Source of the DNA: Xanthomonas codiaei
GTDB taxonomy: Bacteria > Pseudomonadota > Gammaproteobacteria > Xanthomonadales > Xanthomonadaceae
NCBI RefSeq assembly: GCF_002939785.1
Contig: NZ_MDEC01000009.1
Location: forward strand, 106,456 to 170,455
Length of the DNA: 64,000 nt
Direction: 5' to 3'
Below are positions 9,290 to 18,294 of the stretch, in pieces (the stretch's first letter is position 1; the number at the start of each line of letters is the position of its first letter). A model generated the notes under the pieces. That model made no database searches. It was given only the letters and a program-made list of their open reading frames with translations, and was not told the DNA's origin. The position numbers and the translations under genes were made by a program.

Positions 9290-10000
9290 TCAGATCACGC
9301 CGGTCGTGCTGGTGTCGTCGCGCTTGACGCGCGGCGGCAGCGGCTGTTCGCCGTGCACCAGGAACCACACGTTCTCGGCGATGTTGGTGGCGTGATCGCC
9401 GATGCGTTCCAGGTTCTTGGCCATGAACAGCAGGTGCGTGCACGGGGTGATGTTGCGCGGGTCTTCCATCATGTAGGTGAGCAGCTCGCGGAACAACGCG
9501 GTGTACTGGGCATCCAGGCGCGCGTCTTCGTCGCGCACCCGGATCGCGGCGTTGGCGTCCTTGTCGCGGTAAGCCTGCACCGCTTCGCGCACCGCATCGG
9601 CGGCCATCTGGCCGAGCGCGCGCAGGCCCACGGTCTGCGGCAGCGGCGGTGCGGCATTGAGCGCGATCGAGCGCTTGGCCACGTTCGCGGCGTAGTCGCC
9701 GATGCGTTCGATATCGGCCGGAATCCGCAGGCCGGCCAGGATTTCGCGCAGGTCGCGCGCCATCGGACCGCGCAGGGCCAGACGCATCACGTCATGGCTG
9801 ATCGCGTGTTCCAGCGCGTCGATCGCTTCGTCGTTGACCACGATGCGGTGTGCGGCGTTGTCATCGCGACGCTCGACCACGTCCAGCGCCGCCTCCAGCT
9901 GCGCCACCGCCGTATCGCCCATGCGCACGATCTCGGCGACGAGACGGTGCTGCTCCTCGTCGTAGCTTTTGACGATATGGTCGTTGAGGTGCTGGTTCAT
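9290..10000 (-). CDS. phoU: phosphate signalling regulator PhoU
   Basis: Cytoplasmic negative regulator that couples the PstSCAB transporter to the PhoR kinase. The 236-residue product consists of two three-helix-bundle repeats, each with the metal-binding signature seen here as PADIERIGDYAANVAKR and AKNLERIGDHATNIAENV. The start is ATG 10000 (MNQHLNDHIVKSYDEE); the upstream in-frame residues are not conserved-looking. It is the last gene of the leftward pst operon, 127 bases after pstB, and is followed by a strong terminator. Confidence 0.97.
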   Translation of the reverse strand: MNQHLNDHIVKSYDEEQHRLVAEIVRMGDTAVAQLEAALDVVERRDDNAAHRIVVNDEAIDALEHAISHDVMRLALRGPMARDLREILAGLRIPADIERIGDYAANVAKRSIALNAAPPLPQTVGLRALGQMAADAVREAVQAYRDKDANAAIRVRDEDARLDAQYTALFRELLTYMMEDPRNITPCTHLLFMAKNLERIGDHATNIAENVWFLVHGEQPLPPRVKRDDTSTTGVI

Positions 10001-10127
10001 CGTGGTCTCGTTCGTGGCAGTGGTGGATGTCCGCCGTAACCTTGGCGACATGGCACAGGATGCAAATGTCGTGCCGGGCGGTGCGGCGGAACTGCGTCAA
10101 TGCGGCGTTGCGCTGGCGCGCCTGACA

Positions 10128-10958
10128 TCAACCGAACCGGCCGGTGATGTAGTCCTCGGTCTGCTGCTTGGAGGGCTGGGAAAAGATGGTTTCGGTGCGG
10201 TCGTGTTCGATCAGGTCGCCCAGGTACATGAAGGCGGTGTAGTCGGATACGCGCGCGGCCTGCTGCATGTTGTGGGTCACGATCACGATGGTGTAGTCGC
10301 GCTTGAGTTCTTCCACCAACTGTTCGATGCGGCTGGTGGAGATCGGGTCCAGCGCCGAGGTCGGTTCGTCCAGCAGCAGTACGTCCGGCCGCAGGGCCAC
10401 CGCGCGTGCGATGCACAGGCGCTGCTGCTGGCCACCGGACAGGCCCAGCGCGCTTTGTCCCAGCTTGTCCTTGACCTCGTCCCACAGCGCGCCCTGGCGC
10501 AGCGCCTGCTCGACGCGGTTCTGCATGTCGGCCTTGGAGAGTTTTTCGTGATGGCGGATGCCGTAGGCCACGTTCTCGAAGATCGTCATCGGAAACGGCA
10601 CCGGCTTCTGGAACACCATGCCGACCTTGCTGCGCAGGCGGTTCATCGGGTACTTCGGCGACAGGATGTTCTCGCCGTCCAGCAGCACCTCGCCGCGTGC
10701 GTCCATCTTCGGATACAGCGCATAGATGCGGTTGAAGATGCGCAGCAGGGTCGACTTGCCGCAACCGGAAGGCCCGATCAGCGCGGTGACGCGTTTTTCC
10801 GGGATTTCCAGGTTGATGCCTTTCAGTGCGTGGTACTTGTCGTAGTAGAAATCCAGATTGCGTGCGGCCACCTTCACCGGCGTCTGCGCAGTCGGCGCCC
10901 CCTTGGCGGCCGGAACAGCGATGCGATGCATCGGCTTGGCGTTTTGGAGATCGTTCAT
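10128..10958 (-). CDS. pstB: phosphate ABC transporter ATPase PstB
   Basis: ATP-hydrolysing subunit of the high-affinity phosphate importer. The 276-residue protein shows Walker [11 protein letters not shown]-loop VFQKPVPFP, signature [14 protein letters not shown], Walker [14 protein letters not shown] and H-loop [10 protein letters not shown], all intact. An in-frame ATG at 10988 overlaps the pstA stop (ATGACTGA) and would add ten residues; I prefer ATG 10958 ([12 protein letters not shown]) because homologues begin there as far as I recall. The gene lies between pstA and phoU in the leftward operon. Confidence 0.96.
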   Translation of the reverse strand: MNDLQNAKPMHRIAVPAAKGAPTAQTPVKVAARNLDFYYDKYHALKGINLEIPEKRVTALIGPSGCGKSTLLRIFNRIYALYPKMDARGEVLLDGENILSPKYPMNRLRSKVGMVFQKPVPFPMTIFENVAYGIRHHEKLSKADMQNRVEQALRQGALWDEVKDKLGQSALGLSGGQQQRLCIARAVALRPDVLLLDEPTSALDPISTSRIEQLVEELKRDYTIVIVTHNMQQAARVSDYTAFMYLGDLIEHDRTETIFSQPSKQQTEDYITGRFG

Positions 10959-10980
10959 GTCAGGTGTCCGGAAAGAAAGG

Positions 10981-11850
10981 TCAGTCATTGGAAATCTTGG
11001 TGCGCAACAGCAGCGCGCGTGCGCCCAGGCTCACCAACAACACGAAGACGGTCAGCACCAGTGCGCCGGCCCAGGCCAGCGTCTGCCAGGACTCGTACGG
11101 GCTGCCGGCAAACTGGTTCATGATCACCGGCACGCTGGCCATCGGCTGGAAGATATTGCTGTTCCAGTACTGATTGCCGAACGCGGTGAACAACAGCGGC
11201 GCGGTTTCGCCGCTGATGCGCGCCAGCGCCAGCAGCACGCCGGTGACGATGCCGGCCGAGGCGCTGCGGTACAGCACCTGCACGGTCACCTTCCACTGCG
11301 GAATGCCCAGCGACAGCGCCGCTTCGCGCATCTGCGCCGGCACCAGCCGCAGCATCTCGTCGGTGGTGCGTACCACCACCGGCAGTACGATGAAGGCCAG
11401 CGACAACGCACCGGCAAACGCCGAAAAGCGCCCGCCGGTCTGCATCACGTACAAGGTGTAGACGAACAGGCCCAGCACGATCGACGGCGCCGACAACAGG
11501 ATGTCGTTGACGAAGCGCACCACGATGCCGGCCTTGCGTGCATTGCCGTATTCGGCCAGCCAGGTGCCGGCGGCCACGCCCAGCGGAGTGCCGATCGCCA
11601 GCGCCAGCCCGCACATCACCGCGCTACCGAAGAAGGCATTGAGCAAGCCACCTTCCTGCATCGGCGGCGGGGTCATCTTGGTGAACAGATTGATATCGAT
11701 GCCGGGCACGCCCTTGGACAGCAGTGTCCACAGGATCCAGGCCAGGAAGAACAGCCCGAACAAGGCGGTGATGCACGACAACAGCAGCGCCACCGCATTG
11801 GTGATGCGGCGCCGGTTGTACAGCGATTGCGAAACGGAAGAAGCGGACAT
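10981..11850 (-). CDS. pstA: phosphate ABC transporter permease PstA
   Basis: Inner-membrane permease that pairs with PstC to form the phosphate channel. The 289-residue product has a hydrophobic segment near residues 18-45, then a BPD_transp_1 domain with five further membrane helices and the EAA-loop-type motif [15 protein letters not shown]. The start overlaps the pstC stop by one base (TGATG), which indicates translational coupling. Confidence 0.96.
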   Translation of the reverse strand: MSASSVSQSLYNRRRITNAVALLLSCITALFGLFFLAWILWTLLSKGVPGIDINLFTKMTPPPMQEGGLLNAFFGSAVMCGLALAIGTPLGVAAGTWLAEYGNARKAGIVVRFVNDILLSAPSIVLGLFVYTLYVMQTGGRFSAFAGALSLAFIVLPVVVRTTDEMLRLVPAQMREAALSLGIPQWKVTVQVLYRSASAGIVTGVLLALARISGETAPLLFTAFGNQYWNSNIFQPMASVPVIMNQFAGSPYESWQTLAWAGALVLTVFVLLVSLGARALLLRTKISND

Positions 11851-12824
11851 CAGTTGCCCTCCCGGCGCGAGAGCTGCATCAGCATGAAGCGCGCAATGGC
11901 CAGCACGATGAAGGTCACGATGAACAGCACGAAGCCCAGCAGCAACAGGGCCGAACGGTAGGTTTCGGTGGCCTCGCCGAAGTCATTGGCGATCAATGCA
12001 GCAATGGTGGTGCCCGGCTCCAGCAGCGACGGCGACAGCCGCACCGTGTTGCCGACCACGAAAGCGACCGCCATGGTTTCGCCCAGCGCACGCCCCAGGC
12101 CCAGGAATACGCCGCCGATCACCGCCGAGCGGGTATAGGGCAGTACGATGTCCCAGCTCACTTCCCACTTGGTGGAGCCCAGCGCGTACGCCGATTCCTT
12201 CAGGCGCGTCGGCACGGTCAGGAACACTTCGCGCATCACCGAGGAAATGAAGGGGATCACCATGATCGCCAGCACGAAGCCGGCGGTCAGCAGGCCGATC
12301 CCCAGCGGCGGGCCCTGGAACAGGGGGCCGATCAGTGGCAGCGTGCCGAGATGGTCGTTGAGCCAGGGCGTCACGTGCTCGGTCATCACTGGCACCAGCA
12401 CGAACAGGCCCCACATGCCGTAGATGATCGACGGAATGCCGGCCAGCAGTTCGATGGCGGTGCCGACCGGGCCACGCAGCCAGCGCGGCGCCACCTCGGT
12501 CAGGAAGAAGGCGATCCCGAAGCTCACCGGCACCGCGATCACCATCGCGATCACGGCCGTGACCAAGGTGCCGTAGATCGGCGCCAGCGCGCCGTACTTG
12601 TTTTCCACCGGATTCCAGTCGGCGGAATAGAAGAAACTCAGGCCCTGCATCTGCAGGGCATGGCGTCCGCCCCACAGCATCGACAGTGCCGCGCTGCCGA
12701 GCGCCAGCAGCACGAATACGACAGTGGCGGCCAGCGCAAGCTTGAACAGGCGATCGGCGCGCGCATCGCGCAGGTCGCGGCCGCGGGGTGCGGTCATCGC
12801 TTCGGGGATTGCGGTGGCATTCAT
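11850..12824 (-). CDS. pstC: phosphate ABC transporter permease PstC
   Basis: Second permease of the Pst importer. The 324 residues contain an N-terminal membrane helix (LFKLALAATVVFVLLALGS), a periplasmic loop and five more helices with the coupling motif SAYALGSTKWEVSWDIVLP. Its ATG lies 112 bases after the pstS stop. A perfect 13-bp inverted repeat in that gap probably reduces read-through or stabilises the upstream pstS message, so permease output would be lower than that of the binding protein. Confidence 0.96.
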   Translation of the reverse strand: MNATAIPEAMTAPRGRDLRDARADRLFKLALAATVVFVLLALGSAALSMLWGGRHALQMQGLSFFYSADWNPVENKYGALAPIYGTLVTAVIAMVIAVPVSFGIAFFLTEVAPRWLRGPVGTAIELLAGIPSIIYGMWGLFVLVPVMTEHVTPWLNDHLGTLPLIGPLFQGPPLGIGLLTAGFVLAIMVIPFISSVMREVFLTVPTRLKESAYALGSTKWEVSWDIVLPYTRSAVIGGVFLGLGRALGETMAVAFVVGNTVRLSPSLLEPGTTIAALIANDFGEATETYRSALLLLGFVLFIVTFIVLAIARFMLMQLSRREGN

Positions 12825-12843
12825 TCGATTGAACCCGTCACCC

Positions 12844-12908
12844 GCGCGGTGGCGGGAGCGTGAGACATCAGGAACGGCGAGGCGCCCTCAGGCACCCCGC
12901 CACCGCGC
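12844..12908 (-). promoter_or_regulatory. 13-bp inverted repeat between pstS and pstC
   Basis: GCGCGGTGGCGGG at 12844-12856 is the exact complement of CCCGCCACCGCGC at 12896-12908, with 39 bases between. In the leftward transcript it forms a long GC stem directly after pstS, without a T-tract. Such intra-operon stems commonly protect the 3' end of binding-protein mRNA. That role is inferred. Confidence 0.6.
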
Positions 12909-12936
12909 AGCCCGCCGCGCAGGCGGGATGCAGGCA

Positions 12937-14028
12937 TTACTTGAACTCGCTGCCCCAGTAGGCTTCGATCTGCTTCACCAGCTCCGGCGGCAGCGGCACG
13001 TAGTGCAGCTCGCTGGCCTGGGCCTGGCCGTTTTCCAGCGCCCACTTGAAGAAGTCCAGCGTCGCCTTGCTGCGGGCGGCATCCTTGGCCTGCTTGTGCA
13101 TCAGCATGAAGTTGGTGGCGGTGATCGGCCAGGCCTTCTCGCCCGGTGCGTTGGTGATCACCAGGTTGAAATCCTTGGCGTTGGCCCAGTCGGCGCTGGC
13201 GGCCGCGGCGGCGAAGCTGTCCGCATTCGGTTCCACCCACTGGCCGGCCGCGTTCTGCAGCGAGGTGTAGGGCATCTTGTTCTGCAGCGCGTAGGCCAGT
13301 TCGACATAACCGATCGAGCCCTTGATCTGCTGCACGTACGAGGCGACGCCTTCGTTGCCCTTGCCGCCCACGCCGCCCGGCCACTGCACCGAGGTGCCTT
13401 CGCCGACCTTGCTCTTCCACTCCGGGCTGACCTTGGACAGGTAGTTGGAGAAATTGAAGGTGGTGCCCGAACCATCCGAGCGGTGCACCAGGTTGATCTT
13501 GGTGGCCGGCAGCGTCACGCCGGGGTTGGCCGCAACGATCGCCGCGTCGTTCCACATGGTGACCTTGCCCAGGAAGATGTCGGCCAGCAGTGCGCCGGTC
13601 AGGCGCAGCTTGCCCGGTGCCATGCCCTCCAGATTGACCACCGGCACCACGCCGCCGATCGCCGACGGGAACTGGCCCAGCCCGGCCTGCTGCAATTCGG
13701 CGCTATCGAGCGGCTTGTCGGTCGAACCGAAATCCACCGTGCCGGCCTTGATCTGCGCGATGCCGCCGCCGGAACCGATCGACTGATAGTTCACCTTGTT
13801 GCCGGTGGCGGCGTTGTAGTCGGCCGACCACTTGGATACCAGCGGGTAGATGAAGGACGCGCCGGCACCGGAAATCTCGGCGCCCTTGCTGTCGCTGGCC
13901 GTGGCGCCGGCGCTGGGAGCGCCCTTGGCGGTGTCGCCGGACTGCGCGTCCTTGCCGGGCGAGCATGCAGCCAGGGCAAGGGCGATGGTGAGGGACAGGG
14001 CGGTCAGGCTGGCCGACTGCAATTTCAT
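12937..14028 (-). CDS. pstS: phosphate-binding lipoprotein PstS (copy 1)
   Basis: Substrate-binding protein that delivers phosphate to PstCA. The 363-residue precursor has a lipoprotein signal with lipobox LAAC (Cys22), then a low-complexity Ser/Ala/Gly linker of about 30 residues, then the PBP fold with ISGAGASFIYP, NYQSIGSGGGIAQI, VDFGSTDKPL and HRSDGSGTTFNF, the phosphate-contact loops. I took ATG 14028 because it gives the signal peptide; the reading frame extends further without support. It is directly upstream of pstC and preceded by a Pho-box-like site. It is clearly paralogous to the next gene upstream, which has a conventional signal peptide and no lipobox. Confidence 0.96.
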   Translation of the reverse strand: MKLQSASLTALSLTIALALAACSPGKDAQSGDTAKGAPSAGATASDSKGAEISGAGASFIYPLVSKWSADYNAATGNKVNYQSIGSGGGIAQIKAGTVDFGSTDKPLDSAELQQAGLGQFPSAIGGVVPVVNLEGMAPGKLRLTGALLADIFLGKVTMWNDAAIVAANPGVTLPATKINLVHRSDGSGTTFNFSNYLSKVSPEWKSKVGEGTSVQWPGGVGGKGNEGVASYVQQIKGSIGYVELAYALQNKMPYTSLQNAAGQWVEPNADSFAAAAASADWANAKDFNLVITNAPGEKAWPITATNFMLMHKQAKDAARSKATLDFFKWALENGQAQASELHYVPLPPELVKQIEAYWGSEFK

Positions 14029-14089
14029 GGAAGCTCCGAGGCTGGATTGGCCGGGTGTCCGGCAGACCACGCTATGAAATGATGTTTTT

Positions 14090-14107
14090 GTTACACGTGC
14101 ATGACAG
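14090..14107 (-). promoter_or_regulatory. candidate Pho box before pstS copy 1
   Basis: On the minus strand the site reads CTGTCATGCACGTGTAAC and matches the E. coli PhoB box (two CTGTCAT-type halves 11 bases apart) at 13 of 18 positions by my count. It lies 62-79 bases before the start codon. Confidence 0.5.
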
Positions 14108-14129
14108 TGCCTTCTGGCGAAGGCATCAC

Positions 14130-14178
14130 AAAAAAGACGCGGACCACGGAGGGCATCGCACCCTCCGGGATCCGCGTC
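14130..14178 (-). terminator. intrinsic terminator between the two pstS genes
   Basis: Read on the minus strand, a GACGCGG.../...CCGCGTC stem of about 18 bp with a six-base loop is followed by TTTTTT. It ends the transcript of pstS copy 2, so copy 1 with pstCAB-phoU must have its own promoter. The 14029-14365 gap holds this terminator, the Pho box and no gene. Confidence 0.9.
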
Positions 14179-14365
14179 CCGGTCCCGACGCCGGGGAGAG
14201 AGACGGCGCCGTTCCTGTACGTTGTCAATCCGGTCCTCGGACAACGGCAGCCCGGGGGCCCAGGCGCCATCCGGTACCGGCATGGCCATGTCGCGTGAAC
14301 TGGAGTGTCCGTGTCGATGGAGGGCTGGTGACCAGCCGCCTATCGCGCCCGCCGCGCAGGCTAGA

Positions 14366-15385
14366 TCAACGCGGCAGGTTCTTGGCCCAGTAGGCCTCGA
14401 TCTGGGTCACCAGGCTGTCCGGCAGCGGCACGTAGTCCAGCTGCTTGGCCTGCGCATCGCCCTTGGTATAGACCCAGCGGAAGAAGTCCAGCGTGTTCTT
14501 CAGGCCGGCCGGATTCTTGGGCTTCTTCTGCACCAGGATGAAATTGGTGGCGGTGATCGGCCAGGCGTTGTCGCCGGCGGCGTTGGTCATCACCAAATAG
14601 AAGTCCTTGGCCGTGCCCCAGTCGGCGCTGTTGGCCGCCGCGGCGAAGGTCTCGTCGGACGGCTGCACGAACTTGCCGGCCGCGTTCTTCATCGCGGTAT
14701 AGGCCATCTTGTTCTGCAGCGCGTACGACAGCTCGACGTAGCCGATGCCGCCCTTGATCTGCTTCACGTACGCGGCCACGCCCTCGTTGCCCTTGCCGCC
14801 GATGCCGGTCGGCCACTGCACGGCGGTGCCTTCGCCGACCTTGCCCTTCCAGTCCGGATTGACCTTGGACAGGTAGTTGGTGAAGTTGAAGCTGGTGCCC
14901 GAGCCGTCGGAGCGATGCACCACGGTGATCTTGCTTTCGGGCAGCTTCACCCCCGGGTTGAGCGCGGCAATGGCCGGATCGTTCCAGGTGCTGACCTTGC
15001 CCAGGAAGATGTCGCCCAGGGTCTTGCCATCGAGCTTGAGCGCACCGGCAGCGATGCCGGGCACGTTGACCACCGGCACCACGCCGCCGATCACCGAGGG
15101 AAACTGCGCCAGCCCGGCTGCGGCCAGTTCTTCCGGCTTCAGCGGGGCATCGGAGGAGCCGAAGTCCACGCTGGCGGCCTTGATCTGGGCGATGCCGCCG
15201 CCCGAGCCGATCGATTGGTAATTGACCTGCTTCTTGGTGGCGGTGTTGTAGTCGGCCGACCACTTGGACATCACCGGGTAGATGAACGAGGCACCGGCGC
15301 CGGTGACGTCGGCGGCGTGGGCGCACAAGGCCAGCGAGGCGGCCAGGACGCCCACGGCCAGACGGGTCTTGAAGGAATGGGTCAC
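14366..15385 (-). CDS. phosphate-binding protein PstS (copy 2, secreted)
   Basis: Periplasmic phosphate-binding protein of the PstS family, 339 residues, with a classical signal peptide ending LALCAHAA just before ADVTGAGASFIYP. It keeps all binding loops: GSGGGIAQI, VDFGSSDAPL and HRSDGSGTSFNF. It differs from copy 1 by lacking the lipobox-anchored linker. It is transcribed as a separate unit, with its own terminator downstream and a multi-half-site Pho-box-like sequence upstream. It may be the abundant soluble form serving the porin, while copy 1 is membrane-tethered; that division of labour is inferred. Confidence 0.94.
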   Translation of the reverse strand: MTHSFKTRLAVGVLAASLALCAHAADVTGAGASFIYPVMSKWSADYNTATKKQVNYQSIGSGGGIAQIKAASVDFGSSDAPLKPEELAAAGLAQFPSVIGGVVPVVNVPGIAAGALKLDGKTLGDIFLGKVSTWNDPAIAALNPGVKLPESKITVVHRSDGSGTSFNFTNYLSKVNPDWKGKVGEGTAVQWPTGIGGKGNEGVAAYVKQIKGGIGYVELSYALQNKMAYTAMKNAAGKFVQPSDETFAAAANSADWGTAKDFYLVMTNAAGDNAWPITATNFILVQKKPKNPAGLKNTLDFFRWVYTKGDAQAKQLDYVPLPDSLVTQIEAYWAKNLPR

Positions 15386-15459
15386 GGAACAGCTCCAGTA
15401 GGGTTGAGGTCAGGACGTCCCGCAGGCATGCCATTGCAGGGCAGCGGCATGACCGCGCG

Positions 15460-15487
15460 GTGTCGAAGAGATGACAGGACAATGACG
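15460..15487 (-). promoter_or_regulatory. candidate tandem Pho box before pstS copy 2
   Basis: On the minus strand, CGTCA, TGTCA and CGACA follow each other at exactly 11-base steps, the spacing of PhoB half-sites. The site lies 75-102 bases before the start codon of pstS copy 2. Confidence 0.5.
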
Positions 15488-15531
15488 CGCAGGCGCGAAC
15501 GCCTGCAGGATCGGGGGCGGCGCGGATGGGG

Positions 15532-15560
15532 GCCGGGCGTGCTCGGCAAGCACGCCCGGC
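15532..15560 (-). terminator. hairpin after the porin gene
   Basis: An 11-bp stem (GCCGGGCGTGC with its complement) closes a seven-base loop 20 bases after the porin stop codon in the leftward sense. There is no T-tract, so it may act as a 3' stabiliser or Rho-assisted stop. Confidence 0.5.
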
Positions 15561-15579
15561 GACCGACGCAGCGGATGGC

Positions 15580-16830
15580 TTACCAATAGAATTGCGCGCG
15601 CGCCTCGATGATCGACGGGTTGTCGTCGACCAGGCCACGGGTGGCACTGTTGTAGCGGGTGCTTTCCACCTTGGCGTAGTCCAGGGCGAACTTGAAGTTC
15701 GAGCGCCAGTACCAGTTGGCGCCGACCGTCCATACATTCATCCTGCCGCCCAGCACGCCATCGACGAACGGCGTGGTGCCGTTGGAGACCAGGTGGCCGT
15801 CGTTGAGGTCCAGGGTGTCGTAGCGCACTGCCAGCTGCCACATGCCCGAAGCCGGTTCGTTGGGCAGCGGGGTGGTCGGCACGCCGGCCTTGTAGCCCCA
15901 GGTTTCGCCGGTGATGTTCCAGACGCCGCTGACGTACCAGCCGTCACTCTTATAGTCACGCGCGTTGGCGCCGATGCGGTTGGCGTTCTCCTGGAAGTAC
16001 TCGCTCTGCAGCTTGAACGGGCCGGTGATCCACATCGCCTCGGCACCGGCCACGCCCACGTCGTCGACATTGGTGATGGCGCCGCTGTCGATCAGGCGGA
16101 TGGTGGTCAGGTCGGCGTCCGGGCGGGCACGCAGGCGCAGGGTATCGTCGTCGGTGTCGTAGGCCAGGTAGCTGAGACCGACGTGCAGCACGTTGCCGGT
16201 CTCGTTGATCGGCGCCCAGGTGCCGCGTGCGCCGTAGCCGCTGCCGTGCGCCTGGTTACGGGTCAGTTCGCGGCCGAACGCACTGGCGGTCAGGCTCCAG
16301 TTGTTGTCGCCTATGCCATAGGCCACGCCCAGACGGCGCGAGATGCCGTAGGTATTGGTCACCGATGCCTTGGAGACGAAGTCGTTGTTCTTGGTGCTGG
16401 ACAGTTCTTCCAGGCTGTTGGGTTGCTTGAACTGGCCGATCTGCAGGTAGTTGTTGGCGTTGCCGCCAAACTTGTACTTGATGTTGTTGTCCAGAAACCG
16501 CCCGGTGCTGCGAATGGTGGTGCCGCGGATGGTGACGTCCTTCAACACGCTCGGATCGTAGCCGGCCACCCACTCGAAGTTGCCCGGACCCTTGCCCTTG
16601 AGCACCAGCTCGGCGCGGCGGATGCTGAATTCGGAGTTGTCGCCATTGGCACCGATCGGGCCGTTGAGATCCTGCACATCGTTATGGAACCAGTTGCCAT
16701 CGGCCTGGACCAGGCCCTCCAGCGAGACTTCCGAGCCTCCGATCACATCGATGGCGATTTCGGCGTGTGCTGCCGGAGCGGAAAGCGCCAGCAGCAGCGC
16801 GGAGGAGAGCAGGGTAGGAGCGAGTTTCAT
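15580..16830 (-). CDS. OprP/OprO-type phosphate-selective outer-membrane porin
   Basis: Outer-membrane channel for phosphate or polyphosphate, induced under phosphate starvation in relatives. The 416-residue precursor has a signal peptide (LLALSAPAAHA), then EVSLEGLVQADGNWFHNDV, alternating aromatic beta-strands throughout and the C-terminal ARAQFYW with a terminal aromatic residue, as required for outer-membrane assembly. The start ATG 16830 gives the signal peptide directly. It lies immediately upstream of two pstS genes on the same strand, with a Pho-box-like site about 155 bases before it, which fits a phosphate role over other substrates. Confidence 0.92.
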   Translation of the reverse strand: MKLAPTLLSSALLLALSAPAAHAEIAIDVIGGSEVSLEGLVQADGNWFHNDVQDLNGPIGANGDNSEFSIRRAELVLKGKGPGNFEWVAGYDPSVLKDVTIRGTTIRSTGRFLDNNIKYKFGGNANNYLQIGQFKQPNSLEELSSTKNNDFVSKASVTNTYGISRRLGVAYGIGDNNWSLTASAFGRELTRNQAHGSGYGARGTWAPINETGNVLHVGLSYLAYDTDDDTLRLRARPDADLTTIRLIDSGAITNVDDVGVAGAEAMWITGPFKLQSEYFQENANRIGANARDYKSDGWYVSGVWNITGETWGYKAGVPTTPLPNEPASGMWQLAVRYDTLDLNDGHLVSNGTTPFVDGVLGGRMNVWTVGANWYWRSNFKFALDYAKVESTRYNSATRGLVDDNPSIIEARAQFYW

Positions 16831-16984
16831 GGATGCCTTGCGACCTGAGAAAGTGGGCGCAGGCTATGGCGTGAAAGTTGCGTTAATGTGACAAATCAGC
16901 AAAGACGTCACAATTGATTTTTGCCAATAAAGACAAGAGTTTACGAACGCTTCAACTGTGTCGTCGTGTGTCAGAAATCGGAAT

Positions 16985-17002
16985 GCAATCGTTTTATGAC
17001 AG
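16985..17002 (-). promoter_or_regulatory. candidate Pho box before the porin gene
   Basis: On the minus strand the site reads CTGTCATAAAACGATTGC. Its first half and spacer are a perfect PhoB half-site; the second half is degenerate (14 of 18 positions overall by my count). The 16831-17145 interval is AT-richer than its surroundings and otherwise empty, so it probably also holds the divergent promoter of the 17146 gene. Confidence 0.45.
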
Positions 17003-17145
17003 CGCGTGGATCAGGGCCATAGACGCTGTTTTGAGGTCTGCGTCACTGGCGACCTGAACCGCAACTATTGCAGGCTGAACATATATGTCGGTTTGTGCGA
17101 CGCACCACTTGCGCATGCCTCGCCTAAATTGTTAGTTTCGAGGCC

Positions 17146-17487
17146 ATGTTTCCTCGATTCCTCCAACTGTTGCTGGTTTGCCTGCTCGCGCTCGGCGCGT
17201 GGTCGGCGGCCAGTGCACACACGCGCATCCAGGATGCGCTGGTGGGCGACGGTCTGGCGGTGATGGTGGATGCTGGCGAAGCACGCGATGCAGCAGAAGA
17301 TCCGCAGGACGACGGCGATACCCAGAGCCAGGTCGATACCCAGCTTGCGGACGATATCCCCTTGCTCTCCCAAGCATGGCCGATGCTGGCGCGGTATTCC
17401 CCTTCCTGGCACGCGCACCACGCGCCGGTGAGTCACAAACGCGACCTGATCCCGCAACTGCGTCCTCCAAACGCGTTGCTTGGCTGA
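17146..17487 (+). CDS. small exported hypothetical protein
   Basis: 113 residues with a clear signal peptide (LLLVCLLALGAWSAASAHT), followed by an acidic middle part and a His-rich stretch SWHAHHAPVSHKRD. I recognise no domain. The ATG at 17146 gives the signal peptide in full. It lies 115 bases upstream of the carbonic anhydrase on the same strand. The frame after residue 25 is plausible but not demonstrably constrained, so coding status is likely rather than certain. Confidence 0.55.
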   Translation: MFPRFLQLLLVCLLALGAWSAASAHTRIQDALVGDGLAVMVDAGEARDAAEDPQDDGDTQSQVDTQLADDIPLLSQAWPMLARYSPSWHAHHAPVSHKRDLIPQLRPPNALLG

Positions 17488-17602
17488 TCCCCAGCGGTCG
17501 TTGTAACCGGTGCACTGCGCGCCGGATTTTCTCTTTCGTTTTCTTTTTGCGACCTGCGGTTTGCGCCGCGGGTAGCCATCCGTTGCCTAGAAGGAATCTC
17601 CC

Positions 17603-18283
17603 ATGGAAAGTTTGCTCGAAGGTTTTCGCCATTTCCGTAAAGAAGTCTATCCACAGCAGAGCGCGCGCTTTCAGGAGCTGGCCGGCGGCCAGAGCCCGCA
17701 CACCCTGTTCATCACCTGCGCCGACTCGCGCGTCATGCCGGAGCTGATCTTCTCCGCGCAGCCCGGCGAACTGTTCGTCTACCGCAATATCGGCAACGTC
17801 GTGCCGCCGTACTCCCAGCACGTCAGCGGCGTGGTGGCAGCGATCGAGTACGCCATCGCCGTGCTGGGCGTGCGTCACATCGTGATCTGTGGCCATACCG
17901 ACTGCGGCGCCATGAAGGCCGTGCTCAAGCCGGAATCGCTGGAAGACGTGCCTTCGGTGGCGGCGTGGCTCAAGCACACCGATGCGGCGCGCCATGTCAC
18001 CGCCCATCACGGGCACGATCCGGCCAGCCCGGACGCGCTGAGCTGCATGACCGAAGAGAACGTGGTCTCGCAGCTGGACCATCTGCGCACGCAACCGGTG
18101 GTGGCTGCGCGTCTGGCCGCCGGTACCCTGCGGATCCACGGCTGGATCTACGACATCGCCCACGGCGACATCCGCGCCTTCGATGCCGAGAAGGGTGGCT
18201 TCCGTCCGTTGCTGGGCGAGAGCACCCCCGAGGCGACCCCGCGTCCGCGACTGCAACAAGTCGTCCGCGCTGAACTGGCCTGA
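17603..18283 (+). CDS. beta-carbonic anhydrase
   Basis: Zinc enzyme that interconverts CO2 and bicarbonate in the cytoplasm. The 226-residue protein shows the zinc ligands and dyad of the beta class: CADSR (Cys39, Asp41, Arg43) and a later GHTDCGAM holding His and Cys. ATG 17603 follows AGAAGGAAT. Eleven bases downstream begins a SulP transporter, so the pair is almost certainly one operon for bicarbonate capture or use. The window has a second, distinct beta-carbonic anhydrase near 45.4-46.0 kb. Confidence 0.95.
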   Translation: MESLLEGFRHFRKEVYPQQSARFQELAGGQSPHTLFITCADSRVMPELIFSAQPGELFVYRNIGNVVPPYSQHVSGVVAAIEYAIAVLGVRHIVICGHTDCGAMKAVLKPESLEDVPSVAAWLKHTDAARHVTAHHGHDPASPDALSCMTEENVVSQLDHLRTQPVVAARLAAGTLRIHGWIYDIAHGDIRAFDAEKGGFRPLLGESTPEATPRPRLQQVVRAELA

Positions 18284-18294
18284 CGGAGCCGATC

